DNA of 35,320 bases, taken from the NCBI GenBank assembly GCA_002293125.1, contig DBCR01000056.1:1-35320 (forward strand), read 5' to 3'. Below are positions 7,524 to 14,741 of the stretch, one piece after another. The DNA comes from Opitutia bacterium UBA953 (GTDB taxonomy: Bacteria; Verrucomicrobiota; Verrucomicrobiia; Opitutales; UBA953). The position numbers and the translations under genes were made by a program. Under the pieces are notes generated by a model. It had not been told where the DNA came from and made no database searches. It saw nothing but the letters and a program-made list of their open reading frames with translations. Every line of letters starts with the position of its first letter. The first letter of the stretch is position 1.

Positions 7524-7657
7524 GACCCCCAGACTCCCTCGGGCAACGGCTTCCTTCAATCCGAAAACCCGGCACACCGCAGAGAGCCAGCCTAGCGGCG
7601 CCAAGTCACACGTGCCACCGTCAACCTCTAAAAGACATCGCCCAGCGGACTCCCTTG

Positions 7658-7687
7658 TTGCCGTAGCCCTCATGTTGTCGGTAGAAA
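7658..7687 (+). promoter_or_regulatory. Candidate promoter of the SirB1-like gene
   Basis: TTGCCG (7658-7663) and TAGAAA (7682-7687) are separated by 18 bases. Transcription would be expected to begin at about 7693-7695, on the ATG at 7694, predicting a leaderless message. It lies in the 170-base gap before the divergent oxidoreductase gene; no clear promoter for that gene was seen. Confidence 0.35.
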
Positions 7688-7693
7688 ATGCTC

Positions 7694-8539
7694 ATGACAC
7701 ACGCAGCGGAGCTGGCGACCTTGGAGCGCCTCCTCGACGACCCCTCACCGGTCGTTCGACTCGCCGTGCTCGGTAAGATCAAGGCCGCTGGACTGCCTGG
7801 CGTCCTCTGGCTTGAAACGCTGACGAAAGACGAAGTCCTCGCGGCCCACGCCCGCACCTTGCTTGCCGACCTGCGCACCCCCGAAGCCGCCGCGCACTCT
7901 TTCCTCGCCCATATTCGTGACCCGCACTGCGACCTAGAAGAAGCCTGCCTACTCCTCGAGCGTGGCACCGATCCCTCTTTGGCCGACGACGCTTACTCCA
8001 CCGAACTCGACCGCCTCGCCGCCCGCACCCGTGAACTCATCGCTGAACCCCTCGATGTCCGCGCGAAGTGCCGCCTGCTCTGCCGCGTCATCTTCGGCGA
8101 AGAAGGCTATCGCGGTGCTCAGGAAAGCTTCGCCGTCCCTTCCTCCTCCCTGCTCTCGCAGGTCATCCATAGCCGCCGCGGCATCCCGATCTCGCTCTGC
8201 CTGATCTTCCTCCTCGTGGCTCGCCGCCTCGGCCTGCCCGTCGAGCCCGTCGGACTCCCCGGGCGCTTCATGGTCGGTATCTTCCGCGGACGCGAACCGC
8301 TCTACCTCGACTGCTACGAAGGCGGCGCCTTCCGCACCCGTGCGGAAGTCCAGCTGCTGCTGCTCGATAACCAACTGCCGGCGGACGAAGCGTTCCTCCT
8401 TCCTGTCACGACACACCAGACGCTCGCACGCTGCTGCCGCAACCTGGTGTCGCAGTTCGAAGCCCAAGGCGACGACCGCAGCAGCCGCCTATTCCTCACC
8501 TTCGTCCACGCCCTGGAAAAGACCGATGAGCGCGGCTGA
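7694..8539 (+). CDS. SirB1 / transglutaminase-like family protein
   Basis: The 281-residue protein has an N-terminal helical part (HEAT-like, with PSPVVRLAVLGKI) and a C-terminal transglutaminase-like core. The core is recognisable by LLCRVIFGEEGYRGAQESF, then SRRGIPISLCLIFLLVARRLGLPVEPVGLPGRF and LYLDCYEGG. These blocks are typical of SirB1-family proteins. The cysteine and histidine of a working transglutaminase are not obvious: the position after ISL is Cys, while the usual His position reads Arg (GRFMV), so it is probably non-catalytic or altered. Its cellular role is not known. Two starts are possible, ATG 7688 and ATG 7694; the second fits the candidate leaderless promoter. The 3' end overlaps aroE by 14 bases, so the genes are probably co-translated. 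Confidence 0.8.
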   Translation: MTHAAELATLERLLDDPSPVVRLAVLGKIKAAGLPGVLWLETLTKDEVLAAHARTLLADLRTPEAAAHSFLAHIRDPHCDLEEACLLLERGTDPSLADDAYSTELDRLAARTRELIAEPLDVRAKCRLLCRVIFGEEGYRGAQESFAVPSSSLLSQVIHSRRGIPISLCLIFLLVARRLGLPVEPVGLPGRFMVGIFRGREPLYLDCYEGGAFRTRAEVQLLLLDNQLPADEAFLLPVTTHQTLARCCRNLVSQFEAQGDDRSSRLFLTFVHALEKTDERG

Positions 8540-9413
8540 CACCCTCACCCTCGCGTCCTTGAGGGCGAATGAGTTCGCGCCCGGCCAGCTGGGCGTGCTC
8601 GGCGACCCCATCGCGCATTCGCTGAGCCCGGCCATGCACAACGCCGCCATCGCGACGCTGCTCCCGACGAACCCACGCCTGGCCGGCGTGCGCTACCATC
8701 GTCTGCACATCACCGCGGAGGAACTTCCCGAGGCGCTGGCCTTATTGCACGCGAAAGGTTTCGCCGGCGTGAACCTCACGGTGCCGCACAAGATCCGGGC
8801 GCTCTCGCTCGCCGAATCCCTCTCGCCCGAAGCCCGTCGGGCCGAGTCCGTCAACACGCTCATCCGTACCGCGACCGGCTGGGCTGGCGACACCACCGAC
8901 GGCCAAGGCTTCCTCGAAGCCCTGCGTGAGCGTACCGGAAAAACGACCAAGGACCGTCCTGTGATTCTCCTCGGCTCCGGTGGCGCCGCCCGCGCCGTGG
9001 CCGCAGCCTGCCTCGCCGACGGCTGCGCCTCGCTGGACCTGCATAACCGCGATGTCGCCAAGGCCGCCGCCCTCGCTGCCGCGCTCGCCGACCCGCGCGT
9101 CCAGGCCGCCGGCCTGGCCGACATCCAGGCCGCCGCCGACGCTGTCGTCGTCAACTGCACGACGCTCGGCTTGAAGCCGACCGACGCCTCCCCTTTCCCC
9201 GTCGCGCTCCTCGCCGTCGGACAATTCATCTTCGACACCACCTACGGCAGCGAAGCCTCGCGCCTGCTCAAGGATACGCGTGAACACGGTATCGCTGGCT
9301 GCGACGGACGTTCGATGCTCCGCTGGCAAGGCGCGCTCGCCTTCCGCCTCTGGAATGGCATGCTTCCCCCTGAAGCCCCGATGCGCGCGGCGCTCGGCGA
9401 AACCGCTCCCTGA
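8526..9413 (+). CDS. aroE: Shikimate dehydrogenase (NADP+)
   Basis: This 295-residue cytosolic enzyme reduces 3-dehydroshikimate to shikimate in aromatic amino-acid synthesis. The N-terminal LGVLGDPIAHSLSPAMHNAA binds shikimate through the Ser-x-Ser pair. NLTVPHK carries the catalytic lysine and GDTTDGQGF the catalytic aspartate. The NADP-binding loop reads LLGSGGAARAVAAACL (usual GAGGAARA), and VVNCTTLG and FDTTYGS follow in the expected order. It is slightly longer than most AroE (about 275 residues) through the N-terminal 20 residues. ATG 8526 lies within the end of the preceding gene (14-base overlap). The prepilin peptidase gene begins 4 bases after its stop, so the three genes probably form one transcript. 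Confidence 0.95.
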   Translation: MSAADTLTLASLRANEFAPGQLGVLGDPIAHSLSPAMHNAAIATLLPTNPRLAGVRYHRLHITAEELPEALALLHAKGFAGVNLTVPHKIRALSLAESLSPEARRAESVNTLIRTATGWAGDTTDGQGFLEALRERTGKTTKDRPVILLGSGGAARAVAAACLADGCASLDLHNRDVAKAAALAAALADPRVQAAGLADIQAAADAVVVNCTTLGLKPTDASPFPVALLAVGQFIFDTTYGSEASRLLKDTREHGIAGCDGRSMLRWQGALAFRLWNGMLPPEAPMRAALGETAP

Positions 9414-9417
9414 ACCC

Positions 9418-10275
9418 ATGACGCTCATCGACCTGCAGAACTTCGCCAAGCTTTACCCGGGGCTTGCCGCCCTGACCGCCGGCGCCTTCGGCGCCTGCGT
9501 CGGCAGCTTCCTGAATGTCTGCATCCATCGTCTGCCCAAAGGTGAATCGATCGTCACCCCCGGTTCGCGTTGCGCCTGCGGCCAGCCCATTCCCTTCTGG
9601 TATAACATCCCGATCTTCGGCTGGCTCTTCCTGCGCGGCCGCGCCCATTGCTGTGGCGCGCGCATCTCCGTCCGCTACCCACTCGTCGAACTCGCCACCG
9701 CCCTCCTCTTCGTCGCGGCCTGGACGTTCCTCCCGCCGGCGAAAGCCGCGGTGGCCTGCGTCTTCCTTCCCCTGCTCGTGCTCCTCGCGGGTTGTGACCT
9801 CGACGACATGATGGTCCCCGACGCCCCGAACTTCGCGCTGGTCGGCACGGGCATCATCCTCGCGATGCTGGTCCCCTCACTCCACGGCGAGACCCTGCAT
9901 TCGATCGAAGCCGTGAATCGCTTCAGGGCGCTGATCGATGCCTTGCTCGGCGTCGCCGTCGGTACGGCGTTGGTCTGGTGGATCCGGACCATCGGCAGCG
10001 TCATGGCCGGCCGCGAAGCCATGGGCGAAGCCGATATCATCCTTTGCGCCGGGGTCGGTGCCTACTGCGGCTGGCAGGGTGCGGTTTTTTGTCTCTTTGG
10101 GGGCTCGGTCATCGGGGTCATCACGGCCCTCCCGGGCCTGATTCAGGCCAAAATAAAGGGGGAAGAGTATGCTGGAGTGGTGCCTTTCGTGCCCAGCATG
10201 GCCATCGCCGGGGCAGTCTGGTTCTTCCGAGGCCCCGAACTGGTCACCCTCTGGCGTGACTGGACGGCTTCGTGA
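9418..10275 (+). CDS. Prepilin peptidase / N-methyltransferase (PilD/GspO family, A24)
   Basis: This 285-residue polytopic inner-membrane aspartic protease cleaves type IV pilin or type II secretion pseudopilin leader peptides and usually methylates the new N-terminus. Visible features are GSFLNVCIHRLPKGESI, then a cytoplasmic loop with NIPIFGWLFLRGRAHCCG and ISVRYPLVE, followed by hydrophobic segments. The two catalytic aspartates are in GCDLDDMMVPD and GEADIIL (usually GxGDxK). The zinc-type Cys pairs are compressed: CAC rather than CxxC in the first pair, and adjacent Cys residues in the second. No pilin or secretion genes are nearby, so the substrate must be encoded elsewhere. ATG 9418 starts 4 bases after aroE and excludes an upstream frame extension that overlaps aroE. 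Confidence 0.9.
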   Translation: MTLIDLQNFAKLYPGLAALTAGAFGACVGSFLNVCIHRLPKGESIVTPGSRCACGQPIPFWYNIPIFGWLFLRGRAHCCGARISVRYPLVELATALLFVAAWTFLPPAKAAVACVFLPLLVLLAGCDLDDMMVPDAPNFALVGTGIILAMLVPSLHGETLHSIEAVNRFRALIDALLGVAVGTALVWWIRTIGSVMAGREAMGEADIILCAGVGAYCGWQGAVFCLFGGSVIGVITALPGLIQAKIKGEEYAGVVPFVPSMAIAGAVWFFRGPELVTLWRDWTAS

Positions 10276-10286
10276 ATCATTCTGAC

Positions 10287-10315
10287 TTGTCAGCCCCCTC
10301 CCCCCGCCCAATCAT
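10287..10315 (+). promoter_or_regulatory. Candidate promoter of the small lipoprotein gene
   Basis: TTGTCA (10287-10292) and AATCAT (10310-10315) are spaced by 17 bases; the spacer is a C-rich tract. The -10-like box ends 15 bases before the ATG at 10331. Confidence 0.4.
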
Positions 10316-10330
10316 CAAACTCACCCCACT

Positions 10331-10594
10331 ATGAAGCAGCTCGCCCTTGCTACCTTAATCGCTTCCGCCGCCCTCGTCGGCTGCACCACTTACGACACCC
10401 CTTACCATGGTCGTAACGTCTCGCTGGAGCCCGCCCACAACTTCCTTGGCCTCGTCAAGGTCGAGTCCGGCTCCTTTGCTCTGTCCGAAAAGGCAACCGT
10501 CGGTGCCAACATGCGCGAGTTCAGCGCACGTCGCATCACCTCGGGAGACCGCGTCACCCTGCTCTGGGGCGCCGTCACCCTGACCGACTACTAA
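10331..10594 (+). CDS. Small lipoprotein of unknown function
   Basis: The 87-residue protein begins with a lipoprotein signal peptide, MKQLALATLIASAALVGC, in which ALVGC is a lipobox and Cys18 the predicted lipidated residue. The residue at +2 is Thr, compatible with outer-membrane sorting under the E. coli rule. The mature part (about 70 residues) is polar with alternating hydrophobic residues and ends in VTLLWGAVTLTDY. I do not recognise a named family. It sits between the prepilin peptidase and oleC, with its own candidate promoter and a following hairpin terminator, so it is probably an independent transcript. Confidence 0.85.
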   Translation: MKQLALATLIASAALVGCTTYDTPYHGRNVSLEPAHNFLGLVKVESGSFALSEKATVGANMREFSARRITSGDRVTLLWGAVTLTDY

Positions 10595-10613
10595 ACCGAC
10601 AAGTAGCCCTTGC

Positions 10614-10645
10614 AGAAGCCCCGGATTCGGGGCTTCTTCATTTAC
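10614..10645 (+). terminator. Hairpin terminator between the lipoprotein gene and oleC
   Basis: A 10-bp stem (10614-10623 with 10628-10637) with a GATT loop is followed by TCATTTAC. The T-tract is weak, but the position 20 bases after the stop codon is right. Confidence 0.6.
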
Positions 10646-10650
10646 AGGCC

Positions 10651-12297
10651 ATGAACGACCCCGGAAGCAACGTCGCCCGCCATCTTCGGATCGCGGCTAC
10701 CGACCGTCCGGACGGTCTGGCGACAAAGTCACCCGTCGGCGTCAACCCGACGGGCGAAGTCCAGCATGAGGTCCGAACCTTTCGCCAACTCGACCAGGAG
10801 AGCGACTCGGCCGCCGGCTATTTCGCGGCCGCTGGCATCGCTGAGGGGGCGCGGGTGCTCCTCGCCGTCCGGCCCGGCCACGATCTGATTGTTGGAATGT
10901 TCGCCCTGCTGAAACTGGGTGCCATCCCGGTGGCCATCGACCCAGGGATGGGCTGGTCGGCTTTCCTTGATTGCGTCCGCCGCTCCCGCCCGACGGCCCT
11001 CGTCGGCGTCCGCTCGGCCTCACTGCTCAGCCGCCTGCCCTTCGCAGCCTTCCGCACACTGAGCCATCGCGTGACGGTCGGAAACTCCGCCTGGCGCCGG
11101 GCGCTTGCGACGATTGGCCGGCCGGCAAGTCCGCTCGCCCACGTGCAATCCGACACGCTCGCGGCGATCCTGTTCACGTCCGGTTCGACCGGCGAGCCCA
11201 AGGGCGTCTGCTATACGCACGGCATGTTCGACGCGCAGATCGAGCTGGTCCGCAAGACTTACGCGATCAGCCCGGGCGAGACCGACATGGCGATGCTGCC
11301 GCTCTTCGCGCTCTTCAATCCGGCCCTCGGCACGACCACGGTCACGCCCCTGCTCGACCCGTCCAAGCCGCTCGCGGCCGACCCCGCCCCGCTGGTGGCC
11401 GCCCTCATTGCCGAGAAAGTCACGAGCTCCTTCGGCTCGCCGGCCATCTGGGGCAAGGTCGCCGACCACTGCGAGGCCCGTGGCCTCAAACTGCCCGAGC
11501 TCCGCCGCCTCCTCATCGCAGGTGCCCCGGTCTCCGGCGAGCTGCTGGCTCAGCTGCGCGTCATCGCCCCACACTGCGTCACGCACACCCCCTATGGCGC
11601 AACGGAATGCCTACCCGTCACGACCATCACCGCCGATGAACTGCTCGGTGAGGCTCGTCAACTGGCCCTCCGCGGCCAAGGCACCTGCGTCGGCCGGCCC
11701 GTCAGCGGCGTCGAGATCCGCGTGATCAGAGAAACCGACGGCCCGATTCCAACGTTGGCCGAAGCCCAGCCCTGCGCGCCCGGCGAGATTGGCGAAATCA
11801 TCGCGACCGGCCCGAGCGTGACCCGCGAGTATGACGGACTCCCTGAAGCGACGCGCCTCGCGAAGATCGCCGACGGCGCCCGCGTCTGGCATCGCATGGG
11901 CGACCTGGGTTCGCTTGATGCAGAGGGCCGACTGTTCTTTTTCGGACGACGCGTGGAAAAAATCCGCGCCGCCGAAGGCGAACTGCCGACGGAATCGCTC
12001 GAGCCCGCCTTCCGCCAGCATCCGCAGGTCTTCCGCTGCGCGCTCATCGGTCTCGGCGAAGCCCCACATCAAACGCCTGCCCTCGTCGTCGAACCCCGCT
12101 CGGGACACTTCCCGGCGGACGACGCCGCGCGCGCCCGTTTCATCGCTGAACTCCGCGATCTCGCCCGCATCAATCCACCGGCTGATCGCGTGAAGCACAT
12201 CGTCTTCCAGCGTGCCCTACCCGTCGACGTACGCCACAACGCCAAGATCCACCGCCTCCAGCTCGCCAAGGAATGGACCGCCCGTCTCGCCCGATGA
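10651..12297 (+). CDS. oleC: OleC-like AMP-dependent synthetase (beta-lactone synthetase)
   Basis: This 548-residue ANL-superfamily enzyme carries the adenylation P-loop FTSGSTGEPKG (Thr176 to Gly185), followed by the OleC-like stretch VCYTHGMFDAQIELVRKTY. It also has TPYGATE (315-319), HRMGDLG with the ribose-binding aspartate, and FFFGRRVEKIR. OleC converts 2-alkyl-3-hydroxyalkanoates to cis-beta-lactones, which OleB then decarboxylates to long-chain olefins. Generic acyl-CoA synthetases share the motifs, so the specific call rests on the overall OleC resemblance and on the overlapping oleD (ATGA). The usual C-terminal catalytic lysine region is present but short. Start ATG 10651 follows the terminator directly, with no Shine-Dalgarno sequence. 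Confidence 0.85.
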   Translation: MNDPGSNVARHLRIAATDRPDGLATKSPVGVNPTGEVQHEVRTFRQLDQESDSAAGYFAAAGIAEGARVLLAVRPGHDLIVGMFALLKLGAIPVAIDPGMGWSAFLDCVRRSRPTALVGVRSASLLSRLPFAAFRTLSHRVTVGNSAWRRALATIGRPASPLAHVQSDTLAAILFTSGSTGEPKGVCYTHGMFDAQIELVRKTYAISPGETDMAMLPLFALFNPALGTTTVTPLLDPSKPLAADPAPLVAALIAEKVTSSFGSPAIWGKVADHCEARGLKLPELRRLLIAGAPVSGELLAQLRVIAPHCVTHTPYGATECLPVTTITADELLGEARQLALRGQGTCVGRPVSGVEIRVIRETDGPIPTLAEAQPCAPGEIGEIIATGPSVTREYDGLPEATRLAKIADGARVWHRMGDLGSLDAEGRLFFFGRRVEKIRAAEGELPTESLEPAFRQHPQVFRCALIGLGEAPHQTPALVVEPRSGHFPADDAARARFIAELRDLARINPPADRVKHIVFQRALPVDVRHNAKIHRLQLAKEWTARLAR

Positions 12298-13289
12298 ATT
12301 CTCCTCTCGTCCTCATCACCGGAGGCGCCGGCTTCCTCGGCCAAGCGGTCGTGCGACGCTGCCTCGCCCGCGGCTACCGCGTCCGCATCCTCGGCCGCAC
12401 GCCGCCGACCGGCGAACTCGCCAGCCAGATCGAATTCATCCGAGGTGACATCGCCGAGCGCACCACGGTCGACGACGCCGTGAAAGGCTGCGACTACGTC
12501 TTCCATGTGGCGGCGAAAGCCGGCGTCTGGGGCCCTTGGGAAGAATACGTCCGCATCAACATCGCCGGCACCTCGAACGTCGTCGGTGCGTGCTTGGCCC
12601 ATGGCGTCCGCGCCCTCGTACACACGAGCACCCCGAGCGTCGTCTTCAACGGCGAATCGTTCCGGGGCGCCGACGAATCACTACCCTACGGCGACAACTG
12701 GCTCTGCGCTTACGCCGAGACTAAGGCCATCGCCGAGGAGGTCGCCCTGAAGGCCGCTTCGGACAAACTGAAGGTCTGCGCCCTGCGCCCGCACCTGATC
12801 TGGGGCCCCGGAGACAATCACCTCTTCCCACGCGTCCTCGCCCGGGCCCGCGCCGGCAAGCTCCGCATCGTCGGCGATGGCGAGAACCAGGTCGACGTCA
12901 CGCACGTCGATACCGCCGCCGACGCGCACCTCGGCGCGCTCGATGCGCTCCTCGTCGGCCGCGCCAACGGCAAGGCGTACTTCCTCTCGCAAGGCGAACC
13001 CGTGAAGCTCTGGGTCTTCATCAATCGCCTGCTCGTCGGCGCCGGTGAGAAACCCCTCACGAAGCGGATCAGCCAGCGCGCCGCCTATTGGCTCGGCGCC
13101 CTCCTCGAAGGCGCCTGGACGCTTTTTCGCCTCAAAGGCGAACCGCTCATGACCCGTTTCGTCGCCGTCGAACTCGCCAAGGACCATTGGTTCGACGTCT
13201 CCGCCGCCCGTCGCGACCTCGGCCTGAAGCCCGCTGTCGAAACCTGGGCCGAGCTCGACCGCCTTGCGGCGACGCTGCGGACGAAATAA
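12294..13289 (+). CDS. oleD: OleD-like NAD(P)-dependent 2-alkyl-3-oxoalkanoate reductase
   Basis: The 331-residue extended SDR has the cofactor-binding motif LITGGAGFLGQAVV near the N-terminus. HVAAKAGVWGPWEEY is a signature of OleD proteins. STPSVVF contains the catalytic serine region, CAYAETK gives Tyr140 and Lys144 of the YxxxK pair, and LRPHLIWGPGDNHLFPR follows. OleD reduces the beta-keto acid made by OleA to the beta-hydroxy acid used by OleC. It is translationally coupled to oleC through an ATGA overlap (12294-12297). Related 3-beta-hydroxysteroid dehydrogenase or isomerase proteins share the fold, but the oleC partner makes OleD the better call. OleA (thiolase) and OleB (alpha/beta hydrolase) are not in the window. 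Confidence 0.87.
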   Translation: MNSPLVLITGGAGFLGQAVVRRCLARGYRVRILGRTPPTGELASQIEFIRGDIAERTTVDDAVKGCDYVFHVAAKAGVWGPWEEYVRINIAGTSNVVGACLAHGVRALVHTSTPSVVFNGESFRGADESLPYGDNWLCAYAETKAIAEEVALKAASDKLKVCALRPHLIWGPGDNHLFPRVLARARAGKLRIVGDGENQVDVTHVDTAADAHLGALDALLVGRANGKAYFLSQGEPVKLWVFINRLLVGAGEKPLTKRISQRAAYWLGALLEGAWTLFRLKGEPLMTRFVAVELAKDHWFDVSAARRDLGLKPAVETWAELDRLAATLRTK

Positions 13290-13334
13290 CGCGTTCGCTT
13301 GCCCCGGGCCGCATTAACCCCATCCCTCTTCCCC

Positions 13335-13778
13335 ATGCCCGCCGACGGACTCCAGCCTGACAAGACTTTCCACGTGACCATCCGGACTTGGTTCGACCAG
13401 ACCGACGGACTCGGGATCCTCCATCACTCGCACTACGTGCTCATGATGGAGCGCGCGCAGAAGGTGATGTTCATCGCCCTGATGGGCAAGGACACCATCG
13501 ACCCCGCCGTGGCGCCCGATGTCTACGTGGTGGTCCGTGATATCGACCTGCACTACCTTGTCGCCATCCGCCCGGAGTGCGACGTGAAGCTGATTCTCAG
13601 TGTCCGCAAGGTGCGCGCGGCCGGCCTGACCGTGGATGTCGAGTTCCGGAGCCCGGATCACGCCATCCTCTACGCTAAGGCCTCCCGCACGATTTGTCGT
13701 ATGGATGGCATCTCGCATCAGCCCACCGCCTGGAGCGATGAGTTCCGCGCGAAGCATGAAGCGTTGATCAGGGCTTGA
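13335..13778 (+). CDS. Hotdog-fold acyl-CoA thioesterase (4HBT/YbgC-like)
   Basis: The 147-residue protein matches the 4-hydroxybenzoyl-CoA thioesterase family. An N-terminal RTWFDQTDGLGILHHSHYV provides the Asp of the catalytic loop (family form YxDTDxxGxVxxxxY). It is followed by the LMMERAQ helix, then strands through VVVRDIDLHYLVAIRPECDVKL and ASRTICRMD. It hydrolyses an unknown acyl thioester in the cytoplasm. It begins 45 bases after oleD on the same strand with no terminator between, so it may be part of the oleCD transcript, where releasing or editing acyl-CoA would make sense; this is inference. ATG 13335 was preferred over an upstream in-frame TTG. Confidence 0.82.
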   Translation: MPADGLQPDKTFHVTIRTWFDQTDGLGILHHSHYVLMMERAQKVMFIALMGKDTIDPAVAPDVYVVVRDIDLHYLVAIRPECDVKLILSVRKVRAAGLTVDVEFRSPDHAILYAKASRTICRMDGISHQPTAWSDEFRAKHEALIRA

Positions 13779-13787
13779 GAGGAGAGT

Positions 13788-13935
13788 GCTGAGTCGATGA
13801 CAGAGGATAGAGGACTGAATCGATAAAGACAGACCGGGCAGGCGAATGATTCTCTCGGCCTTGAGTCATTCGTCGCATCATCGCACAACCCCTCTGCCAT
13901 CCGTAATCGATTCAGCCCTCTGTCATCGACTCAGC
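13788..13935. repeat. Long imperfect palindrome (148 bp) between the thioesterase gene and nth
   Basis: The outer arm at 13788-13806 is a perfect 19-base inverted match to 13917-13935, and an inner arm at 13815-13824 matches 13906-13915 (10 bases). They are separated by an 8-versus-1 base internal bulge. The loop holds a further inverted pair, CGAATGA near 13843 and TCATTCG near 13866. The arms also contain a direct repeat of CTGA(G/A)TCGAT. It fills the gap between convergent genes. It may be a cruciform, a strong bidirectional terminator-like RNA structure, or a small non-autonomous (MITE/REP-like) element; no open reading frame is inside. Confidence 0.8.
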
Positions 13936-13938
13936 CCT

Positions 13939-14562
13939 CTACCCCGCGCGCAGCGCGGAGCATATCCCACACGTCTTGCCGTCGCACCCGCGCGCCGTGC
14001 AATGCTCGCGTCCGTAGAAGATGATGCGAAGATGCAGTTTATTCCAGCTGTCCTCCGGGAAGAGCCGCTTGAGGTCTTTCTCCACTTGCTCGACGGACTT
14101 ACCTGGGCTGAGCTTCCAACGCTTCGCGAGGCGGTGAATATGGGTATCCACGGGGAAGGCCGGCACGCCGAAAGCCTGCGCCATCACTACCGAGGCAGTC
14201 TTGTGACCGACGCCGGGTAATTCCTCCAGCTCCTCGAAGGTCCACGGCACGACGCCCCCGTGCTTGGCCATAAGCATCTTGCCCAAGCCGACGAGGGCCT
14301 TGGACTTCTGCGGCGCCAAGCCGAGCTGGCGGATCAGCGTCAGCACCCGGGCTTCGGTCATCTTGGCCATCTTGGCCGGGGTCCCCGCTTCGGCGAAGAG
14401 CGCCGGGGTGATTTCGTTGACCTTCTTGTCGGTGCACTGCGCCGAAAGCACCACCGCGACCAGGAGCGTAAAAGCGTCCGTGTGGTCCAGCGGGACAGGC
14501 GTCTCGGGATAGAGCTTCGCGAGCTCCCTCCCCACGTAATCGGCTCGTTCCTGCCTCGTCAT
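13939..14562 (-). CDS. nth: Endonuclease III (DNA glycosylase/AP lyase)
   Basis: This 207-residue protein (E. coli Nth has 211) removes oxidised pyrimidines and cleaves the resulting abasic site. The helix-hairpin-helix ELPGVGHKTASVVMAQAF contains the catalytic lysine (Lys121, matching E. coli Lys120). FPVDTHIHRLAKR contains the catalytic aspartate (Asp139, matching Asp138). LSAQCTDKKVN is the N-terminal signature. The C-terminal iron-sulfur region has four cysteines but in an unusual order, C-x4-C-x4-C-x2-C, and the protein ends six residues after the last one. ATG 14562 gives the standard N-terminus MTRQERADYVG. It is divergent from gcvP and convergent with the thioesterase gene across the palindrome. 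Confidence 0.95.
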   Translation of the reverse strand: MTRQERADYVGRELAKLYPETPVPLDHTDAFTLLVAVVLSAQCTDKKVNEITPALFAEAGTPAKMAKMTEARVLTLIRQLGLAPQKSKALVGLGKMLMAKHGGVVPWTFEELEELPGVGHKTASVVMAQAFGVPAFPVDTHIHRLAKRWKLSPGKSVEQVEKDLKRLFPEDSWNKLHLRIIFYGREHCTARGCDGKTCGICSALRAG

Positions 14563-14741
14563 AGGCCGACCATGGCCACCCCTCCGCCGATGGCAACGCA
14601 CCTCGGGCGGACGACTTATTCACAAGCCTCGGCAGGGGTTGCCAAACCTTATGCCGAAACCCTGATTCTCTAATACCCCCACCCTCCCTTGGTGGGCGGT
14701 TGCGACACCCGTTTCCTCCTTCAAAAACCATCGTCAATTCC

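Noticed and set aside
7524..7673. Extended N-terminus of the Gfo/Idh/MocA protein
   Set aside because: The 50 extra residues have no family match, and the Rossmann motif begins right after ATG 7523.
14563..14741. Glycine riboswitch upstream of gcvP
   Set aside because: I could not recognise the conserved tandem aptamer core; only a 6-bp hairpin is present.
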